Assembly: GCF_033025475.1 (NCBI RefSeq)
Contig: NZ_CP130322.1
Coordinates: 310,001 to 374,000 of the forward strand
Direction of reading: 5' to 3'
Source: Sphingomonas sp. C3-2
Lineage (GTDB): Bacteria; Pseudomonadota; Alphaproteobacteria; Sphingomonadales; Sphingomonadaceae
DNA: 64,000 nt
Positions within the stretch are counted from its first letter, which is position 1. Every line of letters starts with the position of its first letter. A model generated the notes under the pieces. That model worked only from the letters and a program-made list of their open reading frames with translations, was not told the DNA's origin and did no database searches. Positions 8,396 to 17,276 of this stretch are shown one piece after another. The translations under genes were made by a program, and so were the position numbers.

Positions 8396-10702
8396 TCAGC
8401 TGCTCCTTTTATGCGTCAATTTGGTAAGCGGGGCGTCATCACTCGATGCGACAAGCCCTGCATTCTCATCGGAAATCACGCGCGAAAGGATTTCCGTATC
8501 AAAGGTCATTTCAATCACGGTGCCGCCACCTGGATTGTCGGCGAAGCTCATCTTCCCGAAATGCTCCTCGACGATCTTCTTCACGATCGCGAGACCAAGC
8601 CCGGTTCCTCGGCTGCGCGTGGTGACATAGGGCTCGACAAGCCGGTCCCGCTCCTGCGGCAGACCGATGCCGTTATCGGCAATGCAGATGGTCAACTGAC
8701 GTCCCTCATTCTGCGTAGCGATCGATAAGACGATCTTCCCATCGGAAAATTCAGGATCATTTTCCTTTTTTTGTTCAATTGCTTCGACAGCATTTTTTAC
8801 AATGTTTGTTAGCGCTTGCCCGATTTGACGGCGATCACAGACCATGTGCATCTGATCCGCGTCCTGTTCGAGCGAGAAGCGCGTGTCGGGATGCGCCACC
8901 TCATGCAGGAACAGGGCCTGACGCGCGATGTCGGTAATCGATTCAGAGCGAAAAACAGGCTTGGGCATGCGCGCGAACGAGGAAAATTCGTCGACCATCC
9001 TCCGCAGATCGGACACCTGGCGGATGATCGTCTCGGTCAGGCGCGCGAACGTGGACGGATCATCCTCCACCTGCTTCCCATAGCGCCGCTGAAGCCGCTC
9101 CGCCGCAAGCTGGATCGGCGTCAACGGGTTCTTGATTTCATGCGCGATCCGGCGGGCGACATCGGCCCAGGCCGCGCGTCGCTGATCGAGCACTTGCTGC
9201 GTGATATCGTCGAAAGTCAGCACATGCCCCGCTTCATCGCGGACAACCTTCACCGCCAACGTCCGCGGATCGCCACCCGCATTGATCTGAACGATCTCGT
9301 TCCGATCCTCGTCCGCAGCAAGCGCATCGAGTTCGGGCGCCAGTTCCTCAAGCGCCTGGCCGGTTGCTCCCGCAACACTCGATTTCAGCAGTGCCGCCGC
9401 CGAGCTGTTGATCAGACGCACCTTGTGTGCATGATCGATCGAAATCACGCCTGCCGTCACACTGGAAAGCACGGCTTCGATGAACGCGCGCCGGCTGTCT
9501 AGCGCGCTTGTCTGTTCATCAATGGTATGCGCCATGCGATTGAAGGCATTGGCAAGCCTGCCAATTTCATCCTCACTCACCGGTTGCGGCACGCGGGCAG
9601 AAAGATCACCTTCGGCAATACGCTGTGCGGCGTCGACAAGATCGCCTACCGGACGCACCAGCCTGTCGGCCACCGCAAGCGCGATCCATACCGCCGCGCC
9701 CACGATCAACAGCGAGATGGCAAGTAGGGCGATATTGAACTGTAACTGGAGCGCACGAGACCGTTCGAGCAAGCGACGATAATCGGTAGAAACCGTCTGG
9801 GCTCGCTCGGATTGGGCCAGCATTTTTGGATCGACGACGCGCGCGGCCCAGAGATAGGCCTCTTCCTTCACGCCAAGGCGCGTAACTGCCTCGATCCGAT
9901 CCCCCGAATCCGTGACAATGCTGCTTTCGCCCTTGCGCAGGCGCACCAGCAATTCGGGTTTGATGCGTAGCGTATCGCCACGGTCATAAGGATCGACCAT
10001 GGCAAGCGTCTGCTCGCCCACGCCCTTGGTGACGACGATGATCGCCGCTTCGGAAAGCTCGCGCTGATAAACCTGCCCGGCAAATCCCTGTTGAAACAAG
10101 GGCGTATCGATCGGCGCTTCGTCAAGATAATTGACGATATCCGAACCCATCGCGACGGTATTGTTCAACACGCGCGTTCGGTATTCGTCATTATATTCCT
10201 GCGCGACGATGGCTGCGTTTTCGAGCATCCCGCGCGCGCGATCCGAAAACCAGAATTCGACGCCATATTGGAACAAGAGCGACGCGAAAATCACGACCAG
10301 CAACATCGGCACCGCTGCGATCAGCGAGAAGGTCGCCACCAGACGGACGTGCAACCGCCCACCACCGCCCACCACCGATCGCTGCGCGCGCTTCTTTGCA
10401 ACACGCCGCCCGATCAGGACCAGCAGCGCGATGCCCGGAACCAGATTGCCGACCAGCAAAAGCGCAACCAGCGGCGGTGAGAGCAAGCGCTGCGTCGTCG
10501 GTGCGCCGGAAACAATGAAATAGCTTGCCAGGGCAACGCCCAACGCCAGGATGAATGTGCCAAATTCAATCCATGGCATGATGTTGGCGCGGCGGGAGGC
10601 GACCCTCAGAACCCGCTGCCACCGTGAAGCCTTCACGGCAATATCGTTATAGCCCACATTCACCGTTGCTGACTTACAACATTCCCGTTGCAAGACAAAC
10701 AC
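8396..10702 (-). CDS. ntrY: Sensor histidine kinase NtrY
   Basis: Membrane kinase for NtrX. There are membrane spans near residues 44-64, 76-97, 121-144 and 323-345, enclosing a periplasmic sensor region (about 150-320). HAMP (about 345-398), PAS (about 405-500), HisKA with His521 in [13 protein letters not shown] and a HATPase domain (DNGIGLP, then GTGLGLAIV) follow. The start is uncertain: ATG at 10702 is used, but an ATG at 10579 (MPWIEF) just before the first span is possible. The gene runs into ntrX with a one-base gap. A hairpin at the ntrC stop separates it from ntrBC. Confidence 0.95.
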   Translation of the reverse strand: MFVLQRECCKSATVNVGYNDIAVKASRWQRVLRVASRRANIMPWIEFGTFILALGVALASYFIVSGAPTTQRLLSPPLVALLLVGNLVPGIALLVLIGRRVAKKRAQRSVVGGGGRLHVRLVATFSLIAAVPMLLVVIFASLLFQYGVEFWFSDRARGMLENAAIVAQEYNDEYRTRVLNNTVAMGSDIVNYLDEAPIDTPLFQQGFAGQVYQRELSEAAIIVVTKGVGEQTLAMVDPYDRGDTLRIKPELLVRLRKGESSIVTDSGDRIEAVTRLGVKEEAYLWAARVVDPKMLAQSERAQTVSTDYRRLLERSRALQLQFNIALLAISLLIVGAAVWIALAVADRLVRPVGDLVDAAQRIAEGDLSARVPQPVSEDEIGRLANAFNRMAHTIDEQTSALDSRRAFIEAVLSSVTAGVISIDHAHKVRLINSSAAALLKSSVAGATGQALEELAPELDALAADEDRNEIVQINAGGDPRTLAVKVVRDEAGHVLTFDDITQQVLDQRRAAWADVARRIAHEIKNPLTPIQLAAERLQRRYGKQVEDDPSTFARLTETIIRQVSDLRRMVDEFSSFARMPKPVFRSESITDIARQALFLHEVAHPDTRFSLEQDADQMHMVCDRRQIGQALTNIVKNAVEAIEQKKENDPEFSDGKIVLSIATQNEGRQLTICIADNGIGLPQERDRLVEPYVTTRSRGTGLGLAIVKKIVEEHFGKMSFADNPGGGTVIEMTFDTEILSRVISDENAGLVASSDDAPLTKLTHKRSS

Positions 10703-10783
10703 AGTTTGGCGCAGCGCACGCTCAAATCACCACATTTTCACTCGCCTACGAACGCCTGCCGGTCTCAACGCAAGTCACGGACA

Positions 10784-10807
10784 CAAAGGGGGTTTCAGCC
10801 CCCTTTG
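10784..10807 (-). other. Hairpin spanning the ntrC stop codon
   Basis: A perfect nine-base-pair stem, CAAAGGGGG/CCCCCTTTG, with a six-base loop; the ntrC stop codon lies in the loop. No T-run follows on the minus strand, so this is more likely an mRNA 3' stabiliser or partial attenuator between ntrBC and ntrYX than a strong terminator. Confidence 0.45.
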
Positions 10808-12240
10808 CGCGATTTGCCGGGATCAATCCGATGATCGGTCATTTTCTTGCGCAAAGTGTTGCGATTTATCCCCAACAGCTCCGCTGCGCGTAGCTGATTG
10901 CCGTGCACGGCGGCGAGTGCGAGACGAATCAAAGGTGCCTCCACCTCCGCCAGAATGCGGTCGTAAAGCCCATCGGGCGGCAAGCCCTCACCAAAGCTCG
11001 CAAAATATTGCGAAAGATGCGCCTCGACTGCCCCCTCAAGCCCATGGCCACCAGCAACAACCGGCGTCAGCACAGGCTCCGCTACGCCCTGCGCAAGCGC
11101 CAGATCGATCTGACGCCCCGAGATCACCTCCTCCCGGCTGAGCGCGGCCAGGCGACGCATCAAATTCTCCAGTTCGCGCACATTGCCCGGCCAGCCATGT
11201 GCCGTCAGCCGCGCCAGCGCGTCGGAGCCCAATTGTTTGCGGGAAAGCCCCTCTTGCGCGGCCTTGCGCAAAAAATGGTCCGCCAGTTCACCGATATCGC
11301 CCGGCCGCTCGCGCAAGGCGGGCAGCGTAACGGGAACGACATTCAGCCGGTAGAATAAATCCTCGCGAAAGCTGTTCGCTGCGATCATTGCGGGTAGGTC
11401 TTTATGCGTCGCCGCAATGATGCGCACGTCCGCCTTGATCGAACGCGCTCCACCTACGGTCGTGAACTCTCCTTGCTGCAGCACGCGCAACAGTCTCGTC
11501 TGCGCCTCCATCGGCATGTCCCCGATTTCATCGAGAAAAAGCGTGCCCCCCTGCGCCTGCTCGAATTTGCCGGCGCTTCGCACCTGCGCGCCCGTAAAGG
11601 CGCCGCGTTCATGGCCGAACAACTCCGATTCGATCAGTTCGCGCGGAATGGCCGCCATGTTGATCGCGATGAACGGCTTGCTACGGCGGGGGCCCAGATC
11701 ATGGATCGCCTTGGCAACCAATTCCTTGCCCGTGCCCGACTCGCCGAACACGAGAACGGTCAGTTCGTTGGAAACCACGCGCGCGATGGTGCGGTAGACA
11801 TCCTGCATCGCCTGCGATCGACCGATCAGCGGCAATTCTTCCTTGAGCGTCTCTGGCTTTGCCCGGGGCGCAGAACGGCTTCGCAGACCATCGGCAACGG
11901 CCGTGCACAGTTCATCCAGATCGAACGGCTTGGGCAGATATTCGAATGCCCCCTGCTCGGTCGCGCGAACCGCGGTCGACAGCGTGTTTTGGGCGGAGAG
12001 GACGATAACGGGCAATTCCGGGTGCCGCGCGATCACCGAGGATATCTGATCCAAACCATTGCCATCGGGCAGGATCACATCGGTGATCAGAATTTCAGGC
12101 GCGAAACGTTCGAGCTGCCGGTCCATTTCCGCAATGCTCGCGGCAAAGGCGACATCATGCCCTTCCCCCTTCAGCGCCTCCGCCAATACCGTCCGGATCG
12201 CGGCATCATCATCAACGACAAGAACTCGCCCCCCGTTCAT
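10795..12240 (-). CDS. ntrC: Nitrogen regulator NtrC (sigma-54 activator)
   Basis: Phosphorylated by NtrB under nitrogen limitation, it activates sigma-54 promoters. Receiver with Asp54 (ITDVILP), AAA+ domain with P-loop GESGTGKE at 166-173, the sigma-54-contacting GAFTGA at 213-218, Walker B TLFLDE, and a C-terminal Fis-like helix-turn-helix (LRAAELLGINRNTLRKK). 481 residues, standard size. Its ATG overlaps the ntrB stop by four bases. A hairpin lies over its stop codon, 92 bases before ntrY. Confidence 0.97.
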   Translation of the reverse strand: MNGGRVLVVDDDAAIRTVLAEALKGEGHDVAFAASIAEMDRQLERFAPEILITDVILPDGNGLDQISSVIARHPELPVIVLSAQNTLSTAVRATEQGAFEYLPKPFDLDELCTAVADGLRSRSAPRAKPETLKEELPLIGRSQAMQDVYRTIARVVSNELTVLVFGESGTGKELVAKAIHDLGPRRSKPFIAINMAAIPRELIESELFGHERGAFTGAQVRSAGKFEQAQGGTLFLDEIGDMPMEAQTRLLRVLQQGEFTTVGGARSIKADVRIIAATHKDLPAMIAANSFREDLFYRLNVVPVTLPALRERPGDIGELADHFLRKAAQEGLSRKQLGSDALARLTAHGWPGNVRELENLMRRLAALSREEVISGRQIDLALAQGVAEPVLTPVVAGGHGLEGAVEAHLSQYFASFGEGLPPDGLYDRILAEVEAPLIRLALAAVHGNQLRAAELLGINRNTLRKKMTDHRIDPGKSRKGG

Positions 12241-13370
12241 TCAATCTCCTTTCCGGCACGCTGAAGCAGGAGGCGGAACACCGTCCGCTCCGGATCGCCT
12301 TCGCGCGAAAACTGGATAATCCCCCCCATGTCTCGCACCAGCTTGTCGACAAGCGCCAGACCGAGCCCCCCGCCCGAATGCTTGGAACTGACAAAGGGTT
12401 CGAACAAATGATCGACAATCTCGGGCGGCGGCCCCAGCCCATTGTCGATCACGCAAATCTCGATCGGTAACGCCGTCCGCTCCTGCCCATCACGCGCAGC
12501 AAGCGACACGCCGTGTCGATAGGCCGTGGTGAGGCTGATGATTGGATGCTCTACACCAGAAACAGCCTCGGACGCGTTCTTCAGCAGGTTGATGATGACC
12601 TGCGTGAGCGCCCCCTGATGCACCTGCGCCATGGGAAGCGACGGATCATATTCTGTGCGCACGGTGATATCCTGCGCAAAGCCATGAACGGCAAGCTGAC
12701 GCGCATGATCGAGCGTGGGATATATATTCTCAGGCGACAGATCGAGTGGACGCGGATCGGTGAAGCTTTCCATCCGGTCGATCAGGCCGGCTATCCGTTC
12801 CACCTCGGTGCGGATGAGACGCGTCATGCCGCGCGCTTCGGTATCCACCTTGCGCTCCAGCAACTGCGCGGCGCCACTGATGCCCGATAACGGGTTCTTG
12901 ATTTCATGCGCTAGCATTGCCGCCGCCCCCATGGCCGCGCGCGCACCGCTCCCCTGTTCACGGCGATGCCCCATCGGATGCGCAGCAGCACCGGCATGGA
13001 TCGACAATATGTGCCAACCCGGGCGATCAGGAACCGGGGAAAAGACAATATCGGCCGGAATCTTCAAACCACGATCATTTGAAATCGTTATATCAAAAGC
13101 GCTTACCTGAATTTCCTGTCGCGCCTTTTCAATAACGGAGGTTTGCCCGGGAAAATTCAGATGCGCTTCCAGCGGCTTGCCGATGATGGCGGTTCGGCTG
13201 GCATTGAGAAGCATTTCGGCAGCCGCATTGGCGTCCGCGACAATGGCCTCCGGATCGACAAGCAAGGTCGGAACGGGGAGTGCTGCAAAAAGCTCTGATG
13301 CGGTGGGCGCGTCTCCGCGGACCACCGCTTTGCGGGTCAGTCGGATCAGGCGGCTGCCCGGGAGAGCCAT
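12237..13370 (-). CDS. ntrB: Nitrogen sensor kinase NtrB
   Basis: Soluble histidine kinase/phosphatase for NtrC, normally controlled by PII protein. N-terminal PAS domain (about residues 22-120), HisKA with His155 in [11 protein letters not shown], and a HATPase domain (DNGLGPPPE, then GGGLGLALV). There are no membrane spans, as expected. The start lies 25 bases inside the dusB 3' end, so the dusB-ntrB-ntrC order common in alphaproteobacteria is kept and the genes are co-transcribed. Confidence 0.96.
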   Translation of the reverse strand: MALPGSRLIRLTRKAVVRGDAPTASELFAALPVPTLLVDPEAIVADANAAAEMLLNASRTAIIGKPLEAHLNFPGQTSVIEKARQEIQVSAFDITISNDRGLKIPADIVFSPVPDRPGWHILSIHAGAAAHPMGHRREQGSGARAAMGAAAMLAHEIKNPLSGISGAAQLLERKVDTEARGMTRLIRTEVERIAGLIDRMESFTDPRPLDLSPENIYPTLDHARQLAVHGFAQDITVRTEYDPSLPMAQVHQGALTQVIINLLKNASEAVSGVEHPIISLTTAYRHGVSLAARDGQERTALPIEICVIDNGLGPPPEIVDHLFEPFVSSKHSGGGLGLALVDKLVRDMGGIIQFSREGDPERTVFRLLLQRAGKEIE

Positions 13371-14344
13371 GGAGAATAAAACTGCTCGAGCATTTCAAGC
13401 ACCACGCTCGCCTTGGGCTCCTGGTTCACCGCATTGCGGAACTCGGCCGATCCGGTCAGCCCCTTGGTGTACCAACCGATATGCTTGCGCGCCATGTTGA
13501 CGCCGGTGAACTCGCCATAATGCTCAAGCATCATATGATAATGCCGAACGATCAGGTGATATTGTTCTTCGATGCTGGGATCGGCAAGACGTTCGCCCGT
13601 CCGGAACCAGTGCATCACCTGGCCCAGCAACCAGGGCTTGCCATAGGCACCCCGGCCGATCATCACGCCATCTGCGCCCGACAGCTCAAGCGCCTTTTCG
13701 GCGTCCTCGATCGAGCAGATATCGCCATTGGCGATCACGGGCAGCTTTACAGCGTCCTTCACCTTGCGGATGAAGCCCCAGTCCGCCGATCCCTTGTACA
13801 TCTGGTTGCGGGTGCGGCCATGAACGGTGATCAGTTGGACGCCCAGATCCTCAGCGATCCGCGCCAGTTCTGGCGCGTTCAGGTTGTCATGGCACCAGCC
13901 CATGCGCATCTTCAGCGTCACGGGCACCGAAACCGCCTTGACGGTTTCCTTGATGATGGCGCCGGCGAGATCGAGGTCGCGCATCAGCGCCGAACCGGCA
14001 TCGCCGTTCACCACTTTCTTGACCGGACAGCCCATATTGATGTCGATAATCGCGGCGCCGCGATCCTCGTTCAGCTTGGCAGCTTCGGCCATTTCCACGG
14101 GCGAACAGCCGGCAAGCTGCATCGAGATCGGCTCTTCCACCGTGTCCCACGCCGCCTTTTGCAACGATTGGCGCGTTTCCCGGATCATCGCCTGACTTGC
14201 GATCATCTCGGTCACGTTGAGGCCCGAACCGTACTGACGCACGATCTTGCGGAACGGCAAATCCGTGACACCGGTCATCGGCGCCAGAACAACCGGCATT
14301 TCGATCCGCACGGGACCGACGCTAATGGGAGCGAGTTTCGTCAT
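13346..14344 (-). CDS. dusB: tRNA-dihydrouridine synthase DusB
   Basis: FMN enzyme that reduces specific uridines in the tRNA D-loop to dihydrouridine. The TIM-barrel features are visible: APMTGVTD near the N-terminus, catalytic Cys106 in [17 protein letters not shown] and the FMN-phosphate segment [17 protein letters not shown] chose ATG 14344 (MTKLAPIS); the frame extends to a TTG at 14380, but those residues are not family-like. A strong hairpin sits three bases upstream of this ATG and may cover the ribosome site. First gene of the ntrBC unit. Confidence 0.94.
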   Translation of the reverse strand: MTKLAPISVGPVRIEMPVVLAPMTGVTDLPFRKIVRQYGSGLNVTEMIASQAMIRETRQSLQKAAWDTVEEPISMQLAGCSPVEMAEAAKLNEDRGAAIIDINMGCPVKKVVNGDAGSALMRDLDLAGAIIKETVKAVSVPVTLKMRMGWCHDNLNAPELARIAEDLGVQLITVHGRTRNQMYKGSADWGFIRKVKDAVKLPVIANGDICSIEDAEKALELSGADGVMIGRGAYGKPWLLGQVMHWFRTGERLADPSIEEQYHLIVRHYHMMLEHYGEFTGVNMARKHIGWYTKGLTGSAEFRNAVNQEPKASVVLEMLEQFYSPWLSRAAA

Positions 14345-14347
14345 AAT

Positions 14348-14366
14348 CTGCCTGAAAATCAGGCAG
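14348..14366 (-). promoter_or_regulatory. Hairpin over the dusB ribosome-binding region
   Basis: A perfect eight-base-pair stem, CTGCCTGA/TCAGGCAG, with a three-base loop ends three bases before the dusB ATG. It holds the only purine-rich stretch (AGGCAG) that could act as ribosome site, so it could limit dusB translation. There is no T-run, so it is not a typical terminator. Role inferred only. Confidence 0.35.
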
Positions 14367-14421
14367 CCCCATAACCGCAATCACGCTTTCAGGCAAGGGA
14401 GCGCGAAAAACGCGCACCAGC

Positions 14422-14790
14422 TCAACTGGAAAGCGAATCGAGGGCAATGCGTACGCCGTCCATCGTGAACGGCTTTGCCAATATAGGCGCGTCGAGATGG
14501 CGTCCGGGTCGCGCTTCGGTCTGCCCTCCACTCGCCAGCAGATATCGTTTCCCGGCATCGGCCAGCTTGTCCGCGACAGGCCAGCACTGCTCGCCGCCCC
14601 GCAAATTCACGTCAAGGATAGCGGCGTCAAAGCTTTGCTGATCGCTCAGCGCAATCGCACCCGCCACGGTATCGGCTGTTCCCACACAGCTGTGCCCCAG
14701 CGTCTCGACAAAATCCTCAAGCATCATCGCGATGAGCGGCTCATCCTCGACGATAAGGATACGTAGCGGCGAATTCATGCATTCACCCAT
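14422..14790 (-). CDS. Single-domain response regulator
   Basis: A receiver with no output domain, 122 residues. Acidic pocket EDE at 15-17, phospho-acceptor Asp60 (AILDVNL), Ser in the LLASGG segment and Lys in ILAKPF. The PF-containing C-terminal stretch is reminiscent of the alphaproteobacterial FAT GUY-type single receivers used in stress signalling, but the motif is imperfect (ASG in place of ATG). An internal start at 14778 (MNSPLRIL) is equally possible. It sits 25 bases downstream of cckA on the same strand, so it may serve as a phosphate sink or shuttle for that kinase. The partner is not shown by sequence. Confidence 0.85.
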   Translation of the reverse strand: MGECMNSPLRILIVEDEPLIAMMLEDFVETLGHSCVGTADTVAGAIALSDQQSFDAAILDVNLRGGEQCWPVADKLADAGKRYLLASGGQTEARPGRHLDAPILAKPFTMDGVRIALDSLSS

Positions 14791-14814
14791 AGCAGGCCCT
14801 GTATTTCCGCAAAG

Positions 14815-17220
14815 TCATTTTGCACCCAGCGCCTGCCGCGCAGCCTCGGCCAATTGCTGGACCGAGAAGGGTTTGGGCAGGAAGGCAACCCGATCGAGAT
14901 CGATCGACTTGCGCAACTGCTCCTCGGCATAGCCCGACATGAACAATATCGGCATATCCGGCCATGTCAGACGTGCCTGCTTCACCATCGTCGGCCCGTC
15001 CATGGTCGGCATCACTACGTCGGACACGAGCAGATCGATGCTTGCGCCGCCATGCAGCACCTCGAGCGCCTCTTCGCCATTGGCGGCAGTGAGGACGGTA
15101 TATCCATGGCGAGTGAGTGCGCGCTCGGCGACGGCCCGAACCATATCCTCATCTTCGACCAGAAGGATGGTGCCGCTGCCCCAAAGCTCCCCCTGCTGCG
15201 TCTTGGGCGCCTCACGCGGCGCCACGGCCGGCGCGCTGTGATGCACGGGCATATAGATGGTGAAACTGGTCCCCTCACCCATCCGGGAATCGGCAAAGAT
15301 GAAACCGCCCGATTGCTTGACGATGCCATAGACGGTCGACAGGCCAAGCCCGGTGCCTTTGCCCACTTCCTTCGTGGTGAAGAAGGGCTCGAAAATCTTG
15401 GGCAGCACGTCAGCTGGGATACCGGTGCCCGTATCCGAGATACGCAGCGCGGTGAAATCGACAACGGGCATGATGTCTATGCCAAGCGCCGGCACCTCCT
15501 CTGCGGGGAGCGCGAAAGTCTGGATCGCGACGCTGCCGCCATCGGGCATGGCATCGCGCGCATTCACCACGAGATTGACGATCACCTGCTCAAGCTGGCC
15601 GGGATCGGCGCGCACCGCGCCAAGATTGCGGCCATGCGACACATTTAGGTTCACCGTCTCGCCCAAAAGCCGCCTTAGAAGGTTGGACACCTCGGAGATG
15701 ACGTCGGGAAGCTGCAGGTTCTGCGGGCGCAGCGTCTGCTGCCGCGAAAAAGCGAGCAATTGGCGGGTCAGACCGGCCGCGCGATTGGAATTGCTCCGGA
15801 TCTGCTGGATATCGTCATAATCGCTATCGCCGGGCGCGTGTCGCATCAGCATCAGGTCGCAATGCCCGATCACCGCGGTCAGGATATTGTTGAAGTCATG
15901 CGCCACGCCGCCAGCCAGTTGCCCCACCGCCTGCATCTTGGTCGCCTGCTCCGCCTGGCGCTTCAGGCGTGCTTCCTCGCGGCTGTCCTTCAGGGACAGC
16001 AGCACTGCGGCGTCACCTAACCCACGCGCACCGGCAATCGTAAGGGCCACCGTCTCCTCGGGATTGTTGAGAAGCCGCACAGCAATGTCACCCGACAAGA
16101 TCTGCTGGCCATTGCCGAATCGCCGGATCGTGTCGGCGACCGCAGCCTTGTCTTCGCGCACCACCAAGTCGCCGGGATAGATCGGCATTTCACCGTCATC
16201 CACGCCGGCCATGCGCGCAAAAATCTTGTTCATGAACAGGAAGCGACCATCCCGGTCGGTCAGCGCCAGCCCCAGCGGCAGCATCGAGAGCAGCGCCTGC
16301 AGATGTTGCGGCGTGCCGCCTTCGATCAGGCCACTACCACGCGCCTCATCATCGATGATGAAAAGCAACGTCGCGCCATCCACGCCGGTCGACCCAAGCG
16401 GCATCTGGAGCAGGCGAAGCGCCGTTGCGCTGGCGCCTTCCTGTCGAAAGCGGCGAACGCCTGCTGCATCGACGTTGAAGAGGCTGACAAAATCCAGCCC
16501 TTCGGCACGATTATCCCCTGAGGAACGCGCACGAAATGCCCGGTTGGCGACATGGATGCGCCCATCCGCACCGACAAGTGCGGTCATGATGCCGACCTCG
16601 CCCAGCCGGTCGCCGCCCTCACCCTCGATCAAGCGCTGCGCCTCAATCCGCAGGTCGAGCGACCGGTGACGACTGAAACGCCAGATCAGGTGATCTTCGA
16701 GACGGCCCGAGCGCATGACGCGAAGCGACAGGCGCAGGCCCTTGAATTCCAGCAGATCGACCACGCTCTGCCCGTCGCGCCAGGCGTCGCGCGCCGCATC
16801 GGCGAGTTGCTCCACACAGGTCTGCGACACTGGCAGGCCCGGCGGCGTGGGATAATCGCGAAACCACTCACCATAGAGGTCATTGGCGGAAACGAGTCGC
16901 CCGGTGCGATCGGTTATCGCGGTGGCGACGAGATCACTTTGAGCCACGTCGCGCATCAGCGACCAGTCGGCCGGAAGCGCGGAAGGAGCCGCCCGCAACA
17001 CCCGATTGCGGTACAGCAGCAAGGTGGCGGCAAGCACCAGCATCGTCGCCGCAAAGGCGGCGGCAATGATCGGATTACCCACCGCCCAGAGTACGATGCC
17101 CGCAGACGCAAGGATCGACAGACCGATGAGCATCAGGATCAGCCAGTCGCGGGAACGCTGCCCCCTATCGCGCGGCGGCTCGAATGTGCGTGCAAGGCTT
17201 TGAAGCGGCGGCATGTTCAT
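14815..17220 (-). CDS. cckA: Cell-cycle hybrid histidine kinase CckA
   Basis: Membrane-bound kinase/phosphatase that feeds phosphate through ChpT to CtrA and CpdR in alphaproteobacteria. Two N-terminal membrane spans (about 26-48 and 51-70), PAS-like domains (about 90-190 and 305-410), HisKA with His441 in GGVAHDFNNILTAV, HATPase (SDTGTGIP, GTGLGLSTVYG) and a C-terminal receiver with Asp734 (VSDVVMP). The architecture and the HDFNN H-box match CckA. 801 residues. ChpT and CtrA are not in this window. Confidence 0.94.
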   Translation of the reverse strand: MNMPPLQSLARTFEPPRDRGQRSRDWLILMLIGLSILASAGIVLWAVGNPIIAAAFAATMLVLAATLLLYRNRVLRAAPSALPADWSLMRDVAQSDLVATAITDRTGRLVSANDLYGEWFRDYPTPPGLPVSQTCVEQLADAARDAWRDGQSVVDLLEFKGLRLSLRVMRSGRLEDHLIWRFSRHRSLDLRIEAQRLIEGEGGDRLGEVGIMTALVGADGRIHVANRAFRARSSGDNRAEGLDFVSLFNVDAAGVRRFRQEGASATALRLLQMPLGSTGVDGATLLFIIDDEARGSGLIEGGTPQHLQALLSMLPLGLALTDRDGRFLFMNKIFARMAGVDDGEMPIYPGDLVVREDKAAVADTIRRFGNGQQILSGDIAVRLLNNPEETVALTIAGARGLGDAAVLLSLKDSREEARLKRQAEQATKMQAVGQLAGGVAHDFNNILTAVIGHCDLMLMRHAPGDSDYDDIQQIRSNSNRAAGLTRQLLAFSRQQTLRPQNLQLPDVISEVSNLLRRLLGETVNLNVSHGRNLGAVRADPGQLEQVIVNLVVNARDAMPDGGSVAIQTFALPAEEVPALGIDIMPVVDFTALRISDTGTGIPADVLPKIFEPFFTTKEVGKGTGLGLSTVYGIVKQSGGFIFADSRMGEGTSFTIYMPVHHSAPAVAPREAPKTQQGELWGSGTILLVEDEDMVRAVAERALTRHGYTVLTAANGEEALEVLHGGASIDLLVSDVVMPTMDGPTMVKQARLTWPDMPILFMSGYAEEQLRKSIDLDRVAFLPKPFSVQQLAEAARQALGAK

Positions 17221-17276
17221 GGGCAGAACCCGTCATCGCCGCCGCTCCATCTTCCGTCAAGCGTTGCGGTGTACGC

